Shown: positions 1 to 5,300 of the stretch, one piece after another
Layout: every line of letters starts with the position of its first letter
Numbering within the stretch: position 1 is the stretch's first letter
Assembly (NCBI GenBank): GCA_007128085.1
Contig: SKYC01000144.1
Location: 1 to 5,938, forward strand
DNA length: 5,938 nucleotides
Source: Saprospiraceae bacterium
GTDB taxonomy: Bacteria > Bacteroidota > Bacteroidia > Chitinophagales > Saprospiraceae
Direction: 5' to 3'
Program-made: the position numbers and the translations under genes
The notes under the pieces: generated by a model
What the model saw: only the letters and a program-made list of their open reading frames with translations
The model's database searches: none
Told to the model about the DNA's origin: nothing

Positions 1-270
1 AGAAGGGGAAATATTCCACAAGCGTAGCCATAGCTACGTTGAGGAAAGATTTTTCCTAATGACGAAGATATTGAGTTTTGCAGCCATTTGTAATAGAAAG
101 AGGTTTTCGGAGTGGACTCATTGATTATAAAAATTTAACGGAACCATTACAAAAAGAAAAAGATGTGCACAGAGCGTCCACAGTCAACGCCCGTCATAGT
201 TACTCCTTACTCCAATAATGTCTCCTGCGTTTGTAGTCGGTAGTATGTCGCTCAGGGTTATAGCTAACAG
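1..270. other. Gene-free left flank with two hairpins, repeat-like
   Basis: I see no confident gene in these 270 bases. Two tight hairpins lie near the left edge. The first is at 21-40, with CGTAGC (23-28) pairing with GCTACG (33-38) around the loop CATA, plus one wobble and one A-T pair outside. The second is at 42-57, with AGGAAA pairing with TTTCCT around the loop GATT. A 40-codon reading frame is open from base 2 to a TGA at 122-124. It is rich in Phe, Arg and Lys, has no recognisable domain, and could be either the tail of a truncated gene or a chance frame across a repeat. The hairpin block resembles sequence I associate with intergenic repeats of Bacteroidota, but that is an impression I could not verify. 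Bases 125-270 show only the approach to the promoter at 282. Confidence 0.35.
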
Positions 271-281
271 ATGATTTTTTG

Positions 282-289
282 TACCTTTG
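282..289 (+). promoter_or_regulatory. Bacteroidota-type -7 promoter element TACCTTTG
   Basis: TACCTTTG matches the TAnnTTTG consensus of the Bacteroidota primary sigma factor exactly. The -33 TTG is not clear. The nearest candidate is TTA at 258-260, 21 bases upstream. With normal spacing, transcription would begin at about 293-296, on or just before the ATG at 295. The element therefore rules against the upstream ATG at 271, which would lie in untranscribed DNA. Confidence 0.65.
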
Positions 290-294
290 CCTCC

Positions 295-798
295 ATGAGA
301 AAAAGATCATCCATACCCGTCAAAAGTCTGATAAACAGGTTTCCGGAAATTGATCTGCCGGTCACACTCACCGAGGATTCCGAACGGGAATTTTCCAAAA
401 GACACCACCCCTTGCCCATGCCTTTGGTTGAAAAGTTTTTTTCAGATTTTTTTCCCCCGAGTCACCTGGACGAGTATACAGAATTTGTCCCCTGTTTTAA
501 ATTCAAAGACACCAAAGGATTTTACGCCCTGGTGGTATGGGTGGCAGAACTCACCAAAAAACAATTTTACCTCCTCACCATCTCCAATACCGGCCAGCCC
601 CTGCATTCCAAAATAATCGGTGGAACGGTTCTTGCCGGAAATAAGATTTTACGTACCGCTGCCAGAATAGACGAGGATTGGATCATTTATTCGGTATCCG
701 GTGTATCCGAGGGAGAACTCGTAGATTTAAACAATAAGGAAACATTTTCTACCATAATTGAGTTAATGCCTAATGGAAGCATTGTTCAAAATCAATAA
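295..798 (+). CDS. Uncharacterised protein, 167 residues
   Basis: I do not recognise a named family. From the ATG at 295 the product is 167 residues, with no signal peptide and no membrane segment, so it is probably cytoplasmic. The N-terminus is basic (MRKRSS). A Pro- and Phe-rich stretch follows (roughly residues 30-56, with PLPMPLVEKFF). Then comes an alternating hydrophobic/polar region suggestive of beta strands: EYTEFVPC, GFYALVVWVAELTKKQFYLL, and KILRTAARIDEDWIIYSVSG near residues 118-137. The last of these looks like a conserved core and resembles uncharacterised Saprospiria-type proteins I have seen, which is unverified. The frame also opens at an ATG at 271, but the -7 element at 282-289 would then lie inside the gene, so 295 is preferred. 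Translation may be leaderless. It ends in TAA, 77 bases before rnr on the same strand. Codon use looks like that of its neighbours. Confidence 0.7.
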   Translation: MRKRSSIPVKSLINRFPEIDLPVTLTEDSEREFSKRHHPLPMPLVEKFFSDFFPPSHLDEYTEFVPCFKFKDTKGFYALVVWVAELTKKQFYLLTISNTGQPLHSKIIGGTVLAGNKILRTAARIDEDWIIYSVSGVSEGELVDLNNKETFSTIIELMPNGSIVQNQ

Positions 799-804
799 AT
801 CTCC

Positions 805-841
805 GCTGAATCTATTTTGCTTCCCTCCCATCAGATTCAGC
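805..841 (+). repeat. Perfect 9-bp inverted repeat in the gap before rnr
   Basis: GCTGAATCT (805-813) is the exact reverse complement of AGATTCAGC (833-841), with a 19-base pyrimidine-rich loop between. It starts just after the stop of the upstream gene and ends 34 bases before rnr. No run of T follows, so it is not a standard intrinsic terminator. It could be a 3'-end stabilising stem, a weak attenuator between the two genes, or an operator. The string AGATTCA recurs once more at about 850-856. Confidence 0.35.
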
Positions 842-875
842 AACTTTCCAGATTCATTACAAAAACAACAAAACA

Positions 876-2099
876 TTGAGTAAGAAATATTCAAAATCAA
901 AAAAGGAAAAAAACAAGAAAGGGAACCTGAAATCAAAGGTTCTGTCGCTTCTTGAATCCAAATCAAATAAAATGTATGCGCCCCATCAGGTGGCCAAAAA
1001 AATAAAAGCAGACCAATCCGTCTCTGAGGTTGAGAACATTTTAAATCAACTGGAAAACGAGGGCAAGGCCTATCAGATTCCAGGGGGAAAATACCGACTG
1101 GACAGATTCTACGAAAGAGATCAAAAAAACAATCCCGAGGGCCGGATTTACACGGGTAAAGTGGATATGACCCGGACGGGGTCTGCATACATCGTATGCG
1201 AAGAACTCGAAAAAGACGTCTATGTCTCCTCGAGAAAAACCAACGGCGCGCTCAACGGCGATACCGTGGAAGTTCGCATATTTACCGGAGGTCGAAAAAC
1301 CAATCCATCGGGCGAGGTGGTTCGCGTAACCAATCGCCACACCAAAGAGTTTATAGGTACCGTATATCAGGCAGGAAACCGAACGCTGGTGGGATCAGAC
1401 AACTTCGGAAATCCCTTTGACATCTGGCTGGATCGCCAGTCGGAGGCTGAAGTGGAAGAGGGCGATAAGGTAATCGCCGAAGTGACCGAATGGGCAGAGC
1501 GCTCGAACCATCATCACCGGGGCAAGGTAGTAGAAAAACTCGGCAAGGAAGGCAGTGACGACATTGAAATGAAAGCCATATTGTTGAAAAACGGTTTTCA
1601 CCTCAATTTCCCGGAAGAAGTACTCGAGGAAGTAGAAAATATACCGGATGAAATTCGCCCGGAAGATCTAAATGGCCGAGCCGACCTTCGGGAATTGGGA
1701 ACTTTCACCATTGACCCGGCCGATGCCAAAGACTTTGACGACGCACTTTCTTACCGGAAGTTGGAGAACGGCAATGTAGAAGTCGGTGTTCACATCGCTG
1801 ATGTCACCCACTACATCAAAGAGGGAATGGCCATGGACAAAGAAGCCATACAGCGCTCAACTTCTGTATACCTGGTAGACCGGGTATTGCCCATGCTCCC
1901 TGAAAAAATCTCCAACAACCTCTGCTCGCTGAGGCCGAATGTGGATCGATTGACTTTTTCCGCACTATTTGAATTGGATAAAAACCACAAAGTGGTCAGA
2001 AGGTGGTTTGGAAAAGCAATTATTCACTCCCAGAGGAGATTTACTTATGACGAAGCCCAGGAAGTAATGGATACGGGAAAGGGAGACTTTTCCGAATAA
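876..2099 (+). CDS. rnr: RNase R, N-terminal part (407 residues before TAA)
   Basis: The order of domains is as follows. A Lys-rich tail (residues 2-20) leads into a winged-helix domain (about 20-76), then two cold-shock OB folds (about 88-150 and 155-225), then the start of the RNB catalytic domain (from about 268). The signature FTIDPADAKDFDDA at 277-290 supplies the Mg2+-binding Asp280, Asp286, Asp288 and Asp289, equivalent to Asp201, 207, 209 and 210 of E. coli RNase II. GVHIADVTHYI (304-314) and RSTSVYLVDRVLPMLP (327-342) are also typical. The start is TTG at 876. It is chosen because it restores the basic N-terminus usual in Bacteroidota RNase R; the first in-frame ATG (972) would cut into the winged helix. 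No clear -7 element or Shine-Dalgarno sequence precedes it, so it may depend on transcription from 282. The frame stops at TAA 2097. Confidence 0.85.
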   Translation: MSKKYSKSKKEKNKKGNLKSKVLSLLESKSNKMYAPHQVAKKIKADQSVSEVENILNQLENEGKAYQIPGGKYRLDRFYERDQKNNPEGRIYTGKVDMTRTGSAYIVCEELEKDVYVSSRKTNGALNGDTVEVRIFTGGRKTNPSGEVVRVTNRHTKEFIGTVYQAGNRTLVGSDNFGNPFDIWLDRQSEAEVEEGDKVIAEVTEWAERSNHHHRGKVVEKLGKEGSDDIEMKAILLKNGFHLNFPEEVLEEVENIPDEIRPEDLNGRADLRELGTFTIDPADAKDFDDALSYRKLENGNVEVGVHIADVTHYIKEGMAMDKEAIQRSTSVYLVDRVLPMLPEKISNNLCSLRPNVDRLTFSALFELDKNHKVVRRWFGKAIIHSQRRFTYDEAQEVMDTGKGDFSE

Positions 2100-2192
2100 C
2101 TGACCGGGCTCAACGCCATTGCGGAAAAACTGAGATAGCGAAGATTCAAAGATAGTTCCATTAATTTTGAAACCGACGAAGTACGCTTCACT

Positions 2193-3053
2193 TTGGACGA
2201 TGATGGCTACCCCATCGAAATATTTGTAAAGCAGAGAAAGCCGGTTCACATGTTGGTCGAAGACTTTATGCTTCTGGCCAACAGAGAGGTGGGCGCCTTT
2301 ATCTCCGAGAAAAAAGACGGCCCCGAAATTCCCTTTATATACCGGGTTCACGACTTGCCCGATCCGATGAAAATCGCCGATTTTGCCCTTTTCGCCAAAG
2401 AACTCGGATTTAATTTCGATTTGAGTACGCCCCAGAAGATTGCGCGCTCTTTTAATCGACTCACCGAGGCCAGTAAAACCAACAGTGCTTTGGAAGTACT
2501 TCAACCGCTGGCCATACGATCTATGTCCAAGGCAGTTTATACCACCAACAATATCGGTCACTACGGCTTGGGATTTGAACACTACAGCCACTTTACCTCA
2601 CCCATTCGGCGGTACAGTGACGTATTGGCACATCGAATTTTAGAGCAAAACATCGCTTCCGTTTACCGAATGAATAAAGAGGTACTCGAAAAGAGATGTA
2701 AATACATCTCGGAGATGGAACGCCACGCCATGAATGCCGAACGCGAATCCATCAAGTACAAGCAGGTGGAGTTTTTACAAAAGCGCATCGGCCAGGAATA
2801 CGACGGTTATGTGACGGGAATGATCGAACGCGGAATTTTTGTGGAGTTGGAAAACGTACTCTGCGAAGGACTCATTGCCTTTGACGAAATGGACGATTAC
2901 TACGAGATGACCGGACACCGTCTGGCGGCCAGAGGGCAAAAAACCGGGCGCATCATTAAAATGGGAGATAAATTACGGGTTCGATTGCTGGGTACCGACC
3001 TGGGGCGCAGGCAAATTGACCTGGAACTCCTCCACCATTTTGACCAGGATTAG
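2193..3053 (+). CDS. rnr: RNase R, C-terminal part (rest of RNB plus S1)
   Basis: The frame is open from 2139, just after the TAG. The first possible start codon is TTG at 2193 and the first ATG is 2250. Neither begins at a domain boundary, so independent translation into something useful is unlikely. Numbered on the full protein, it carries LVEDFMLLAN (460-469), the RNB end signature HFTSPIRRYSDVLAHR (572-587) whose arginines contact substrate RNA, and a C-terminal S1 RNA-binding domain (about 641-719, beginning EYDGYVTGMIERGIFVEL). These conserved positions are intact, which argues against long decay. It ends in TAG at 3051, 87 bases from the convergent guaD. Confidence 0.75.
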   Translation: MDDDGYPIEIFVKQRKPVHMLVEDFMLLANREVGAFISEKKDGPEIPFIYRVHDLPDPMKIADFALFAKELGFNFDLSTPQKIARSFNRLTEASKTNSALEVLQPLAIRSMSKAVYTTNNIGHYGLGFEHYSHFTSPIRRYSDVLAHRILEQNIASVYRMNKEVLEKRCKYISEMERHAMNAERESIKYKQVEFLQKRIGQEYDGYVTGMIERGIFVELENVLCEGLIAFDEMDDYYEMTGHRLAARGQKTGRIIKMGDKLRVRLLGTDLGRRQIDLELLHHFDQD

Positions 3054-3056
3054 AGG

Positions 3057-3084
3057 ATTCTTCCGGACATGGCCATGGAAGAGT
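3057..3084 (+). terminator. Weak hairpin at the end of rnr
   Basis: ATTCTTCC (3057-3064) pairs with GGAAGAGT (3077-3084), eight pairs including one T-G wobble, around a 12-base loop that holds the small palindrome ATGGCCAT. It begins four bases after the rnr stop, in the 87-base convergent gap before the end of guaD. No T run follows on either strand, so termination here is only a guess from position. Confidence 0.3.
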
Positions 3085-3140
3085 ATTTCCAGCCTATAAA
3101 CTCCCTCTGAAATTTGGCGAAAAGAGCCCTTTCAGTGGGG

Positions 3141-3635
3141 TCAATAGGGCGTTTTCTGTTCCAAAACTCTCCAAGCCTCAAAAACCTTGAGGGCTTCTTC
3201 CCTTTGCAGGTTGAAGGCTGGTATACTTCGCTCATCCGGACTGAGATCGATCTCCCGATAAATAAAATCATCATCGAAATCAATTTCTGCAGCATCTTCG
3301 CGCTTACATCCGTAAAAAAATTGTTTTGGCCGGGCCCAGTATATCGCTCCCAGACACATGGGGCATGGTTCACAGGAAGTATACAGGATACATTCCTCCA
3401 ATTGAAAGCTATCGAGGTGTTTGCATGCATTTCTGATTGCCACTACCTCTGCATGAGCAGTCGGGTCGTTGGTTCCCAATACGCGGTTCCACCCCTCACC
3501 GATTATCTTTCCATCCCTGGCTACCACGGCACCAAAAGGGCCTCCATCCCCTTTTTTCATGCCCTTTTCAGCCAATTCGATCGCTCTGGACATCATCTCT
3601 CGGTGTATTTTCATTTCAGCTTCGGTCCACTTCAT
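3141..3635 (-). CDS. guaD: Guanine deaminase (cytidine-deaminase fold)
   Basis: It hydrolyses guanine to xanthine and ammonia in the cytoplasm, feeding purine breakdown or salvage. The 164-residue product is close to Bacillus subtilis GuaD (156 residues). The zinc-dependent deaminase motifs are plain: NDPTAHAE at 56-63 gives zinc ligand His61 and proton shuttle Glu63, and SCEPCPMC at 87-94 gives ligands Cys91 and Cys94. The GuaD-type block LGAIYWARPK (95-104) and the C-terminal part with FDDDFIYREID (120-130) and EAWR separate it from tRNA adenosine deaminase TadA, which lacks them. Asp122 and the terminal Tyr164 line up with Asp114 and Tyr156 of the B. subtilis enzyme, residues of its domain-swapped tail that take part in guanine recognition. 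The start is the ATG at 3635. It converges on rnr and shares no operon. It ends in TGA and shows nothing broken or foreign. Confidence 0.88.
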   Translation of the reverse strand: MKWTEAEMKIHREMMSRAIELAEKGMKKGDGGPFGAVVARDGKIIGEGWNRVLGTNDPTAHAEVVAIRNACKHLDSFQLEECILYTSCEPCPMCLGAIYWARPKQFFYGCKREDAAEIDFDDDFIYREIDLSPDERSIPAFNLQREEALKVFEAWRVLEQKTPY

Positions 3636-3653
3636 CGTCCGATTGTTTTGACT

Positions 3654-3661
3654 GCAATATA
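3654..3661 (-). promoter_or_regulatory. Possible degenerate -7 element upstream of guaD
   Basis: On the minus strand TATATTGC lies 18 bases upstream of the guaD ATG, the right place for a promoter. It is one T short of the TAnnTTTG pattern and has no clear -33 TTG, so the call rests mainly on position. Confidence 0.2.
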
Positions 3662-3842
3662 GTGTCTCTTGTATTTCCCTAAATAAAAACGGTTATTTTT
3701 TTTCATTCCTTTTTAAAAAATGAGGCTATGATTTAAATGCATGTGTTTGTCAATGCCTTAATTTCCAATGAAGTGCAAAACTGGTAATTGTTGCAGAAAA
3801 GTCACCGCACCGTTTTATAGGTTTTTTTTAAACTTAAGTTGA

Positions 3843-3947
3843 GAAAACCCACCCTTTAGCGATGGGGCATGGTTTTCGGCCATCAAAATCCCAATTACTA
3901 TTGGTGACACTGAAAAAAAAGGTGAAAACCTGAGGGTTTTGGGATTT
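3843..3947. repeat. Cluster of inverted repeats
   Basis: Several perfect inverted repeats lie within 105 bases. GAAAACC (3843-3849) pairs with GGTTTTC (3871-3877), enclosing a CCC/GGG inner stem. AAATCCCAA (3886-3894) pairs with TTGGGATTT (3939-3947). Inside that, CCAAT (3891-3895) can instead pair with ATTGG (3900-3904), and AAAACC (3925-3930) pairs with GGTTTT (3935-3940) around TGAG. The long stem and the inner hairpins overlap and so exclude one another. This could be a structured RNA, a decayed terminator, or a miniature repeat element. No coding potential is seen. Confidence 0.45.
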
Positions 3948-3972
3948 AATAGTCTCAACATGAAGCAAAAAA

Positions 3973-4044
3973 AGCCACAGAGTGGCGGCATCTTTGTAGC
4001 AAATTTAACAATCAAGTATTCCAGCCACAGCGTGGCGACATCTT
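3973..4044. repeat. Two direct repeats, 22 bases each, 50-base period
   Basis: Copy 1 (3973-3994) and copy 2 (4023-4044) match at 20 of 22 positions and start exactly 50 bases apart. Each consists of AGCCACAG, a variable base, GTGGCG, a second variable base, then CATCTT. Within each, GCCAC and GTGGC form a five-pair hairpin with a three-base loop (AGA or AGC). The differences lie in the hairpin loop and just outside the stem, so pairing is preserved. Copy 1 is preceded by seven A's (3967-3973), so on the minus strand it reads as a GC-rich hairpin followed by T7, like a small terminator. Two copies and no nearby cas genes rule against CRISPR. The unit resembles interspersed palindromic repeats of Bacteroidota genomes. 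Confidence 0.6.
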
Positions 4045-4306
4045 AATCATATCACCTCAGTTTCCTTTACTCCATACCCAAATACAATTTTTTTTATCAC
4101 AAAGATTAAAGCCATCGTCAAAAATAAAAATCAAACATCAAGGAATCCCCGGCTCCATGATTATTCCTCTGAGAGTTATCTGCACTCACAAAAGTCCCTG
4201 TAAAACTTATCGCAAAAATCATCGTTTTAGATAAAAGCTACTCATTGCCAATAGCCTGCACACTTTATTTTCAGACAATTACATATAAACTTAAAGAAAA
4301 AATTTG

Positions 4307-4314
4307 TATCTTTG
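4307..4314 (+). promoter_or_regulatory. Bacteroidota-type -7 promoter element TATCTTTG
   Basis: TATCTTTG is an exact match to TAnnTTTG, followed by CACTCC. No convincing -33 TTG is seen 19-21 bases upstream. Expected transcription start is about 4319-4321, giving an AT-rich leader of about 35 bases with no purine-rich Shine-Dalgarno sequence before the ATG at 4355, which is usual in this phylum. Confidence 0.75.
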
Positions 4315-4354
4315 CACTCCAGATTTCTATTGTTTTTACTAATTTATCAAAACT

Positions 4355-5164
4355 ATGAGTAAGAAAAAAGTTCTGTTTGTTACACAGGAAATGAAACCTT
4401 TTACCGCGCTGTCAGAGATATCTGAAATTGTTCGGGATCTGGCACAATCCACACAGGAAGCCGGGATGGAGGTTCGCATATTGATGCCTCGTTTTGGAAC
4501 TATCAATGAAAGGAGGCATCGGCTTCACGAAGTGGTCAGGCTTTCCGGAATGAATATCATAGTTGACGATGACGACTATCCACTCATAATAAAAGTGGCC
4601 TCTTTGCCCGGAGCCCGCATGCAAGTGTATTTTTTGGACAACGAGGAGTTCTTCAAGAGAAAGTTTATTTTTGAGGACGCCAAAGGTCAGGTTTTTGAAG
4701 ACAATCAGGAGCGAATGATATTTTTCTGCAAGGGTGTGGTAGAAACCGTAAAGAAATTTGGCTGGCCGCCTGACATCGTACACTGCCATGGCTGGATGAC
4801 CAGTTTGCTCCCGGTATATCTGAAGAGAGCTTACGAAACGGAACCCCTGTTTAAAAACAGTAAGATCATATATTCTACTTACGATTCAGGAGTCCAGAAT
4901 TCATTCGATAACGAATTTATAGAAAAAGCTCAGATCAACAATCTCGAAGAAGAGGACTTGATGAGTTTTCAGAAAAACGGCAAAGTCAATTTACTCGACG
5001 GCGCCATGGAGTTTTCCGATTCAATCATCACTTCAACAAATTCAGAGAACAGCAATGGCACTGCTAAAGGGAAAAATGGAAAAATGAGCGAATTTGAATT
5101 TGCCGATACTTCAGAATTGGTAGAAAAATATATTTCCCTTTATAATGAGCTTCTCGAGGACTAA
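4355..5164 (+). CDS. Orphan glycogen/starch-synthase-like protein (GT5 N-terminal half only)
   Basis: The 269-residue product resembles only the N-terminal Rossmann domain of glycogen synthase GlgA; full enzymes have about 480 residues. It opens with KKKVLFVTQEMKPF (3-16), the usual first strand. Where GlgA has the ADP-glucose-binding KTGGL, this protein reads FTALSEISEIV, so the lysine and both glycines are gone. Family-like blocks follow: RILMPRFGTINERRHRLHEV (41-60), RMQVYFLDNEEFF (88-100), ERMIFFCKGVVETVKKFGWPPDIVHCHGWMTSLLPVYL (119-156). In the last, GlgA's HDW is HGW. The C-terminal half, with the second nucleotide-binding domain, is absent, yet the gene ends cleanly in a charged helix (LVEKYISLYNELLED) with no sign of truncation. 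Such short proteins recur in Bacteroidota beside DUF4270 genes. Catalysis is unlikely; a sugar-binding or regulatory role is a guess. No signal peptide: cytoplasmic. Confidence 0.85.
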   Translation: MSKKKVLFVTQEMKPFTALSEISEIVRDLAQSTQEAGMEVRILMPRFGTINERRHRLHEVVRLSGMNIIVDDDDYPLIIKVASLPGARMQVYFLDNEEFFKRKFIFEDAKGQVFEDNQERMIFFCKGVVETVKKFGWPPDIVHCHGWMTSLLPVYLKRAYETEPLFKNSKIIYSTYDSGVQNSFDNEFIEKAQINNLEEEDLMSFQKNGKVNLLDGAMEFSDSIITSTNSENSNGTAKGKNGKMSEFEFADTSELVEKYISLYNELLED

Positions 5165-5190
5165 AACACCAACTCCTTCGTTTGCTAACA

Positions 5191-5256
5191 ACAGGATGTG
5201 GGATAATTCTTAATTTTTTGACTACCTTCGCGGGTAATCTGAAAAACACATCCTGT
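5191..5256 (+). repeat. Perfect 10-bp inverted repeat flanking the DUF4270 promoter
   Basis: ACAGGATGTG (5191-5200) is the exact reverse complement of CACATCCTGT (5247-5256), with 46 bases between. The -7 element at 5223-5230 lies in the interior. The left arm is upstream of the predicted transcription start and the right arm is in the leader, so the arms can pair in RNA only in transcripts reading through from the GT5-like gene. It could be a paired operator or a readthrough-specific stem. Confidence 0.45.
5223..5230 (+). promoter_or_regulatory. Bacteroidota-type -7 element variant TACCTTCG
   Basis: TACCTTCG differs from TAnnTTTG at one position, a common variant in Bacteroidota promoters. 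No clear -33 TTG is present at the right distance. It would start transcription near 5235, about 65 bases before the DUF4270 start at 5301. Confidence 0.5.
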
Positions 5257-5300
5257 GATGCCTGTTATCAGACCAATGAAAACCACACAAAAAACTGTTG

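Larger units (their letters stand above)
876..3053 (+). pseudogene. rnr: RNase R gene interrupted by two in-frame stop codons
   Basis: Read through, this is a complete 725-codon RNase R, a hydrolytic 3'-5' exoribonuclease that digests structured RNA and takes part in mRNA and rRNA quality control. Codon 408 is TAA (2097-2099) and codon 421 is TAG (2136-2138). There is no frameshift: both halves lie in the same frame. The 12 codons between the stops (LTGLNAIAEKLR) and those after (RRFKDSSINFETDEVRF) keep the family pattern with no gap. Each stop replaces one residue where relatives usually have Glu, Lys or Gln, so each is one base change from a sense codon. If terminated at 408, the product would keep the four metal-binding Asp residues but lose the rest of the RNB domain and the S1 domain, and should be inactive. 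Alternatives to a pseudogene are sequence error, a very recent mutation, or readthrough. Identity is certain; the functional state is not. Confidence 0.8.
3636..4354. other. Gene-poor stretch between divergent guaD and the GT5-like gene
   Basis: About 720 bases hold no credible gene on either strand. The one 66-codon minus-strand frame (3815-4015) runs through inverted and direct repeats and looks like a chance frame. Bases 3636-3830 are AT-rich with T runs near 3693-3700 and 3822-3829. A perfect 10-base palindrome AACTTAAGTT lies at 3831-3840. The hairpin cluster and direct repeats at 3843-4044 are listed separately. Further right are two weak inverted repeats: AGGAAT (4141-4146) with ATTCCT (4163-4168), and TTATC (4207-4211) with GATAA (4230-4234). 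The stretch ends with the promoter at 4307. Confidence 0.6.

Noticed and set aside
271..294. An eight-residue N-terminal extension of the first gene from the ATG at 271
   Set aside because: It overlaps an exact -7 promoter element, so these bases should not be transcribed from that promoter.
813..819. TATTTTG upstream of rnr as a -7 promoter element
   Set aside because: It has one base too few between TA and TTTG for TAnnTTTG, and no TTG lies at the right distance upstream.
876..3053. Reassigned stop codons (TAA/TAG read as an amino acid) as the explanation for the rnr stops
   Set aside because: The neighbouring genes end at TAA (796, 5162) and rnr itself ends at TAG (3051), each at a sensible C-terminus, so a general code change does not fit.
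3141..3635. TadA (tRNA adenosine deaminase) as the identity of the deaminase
   Set aside because: The SCEPCPMCLGAIYWARPK block, the FDDDFIYREID segment and the terminal Tyr match guanine deaminase rather than TadA.
3815..4015. A 66-codon minus-strand reading frame in the gene-poor stretch
   Set aside because: It runs through the inverted and direct repeats, has no recognisable domain, and begins inside the gap between the two repeat copies. It is best explained as a chance frame.
3973..4044. The two direct repeats as a minimal CRISPR array
   Set aside because: There are only two copies, the units carry a tight three-base-loop palindrome, there is no third repeat, and no cas gene is in the window.
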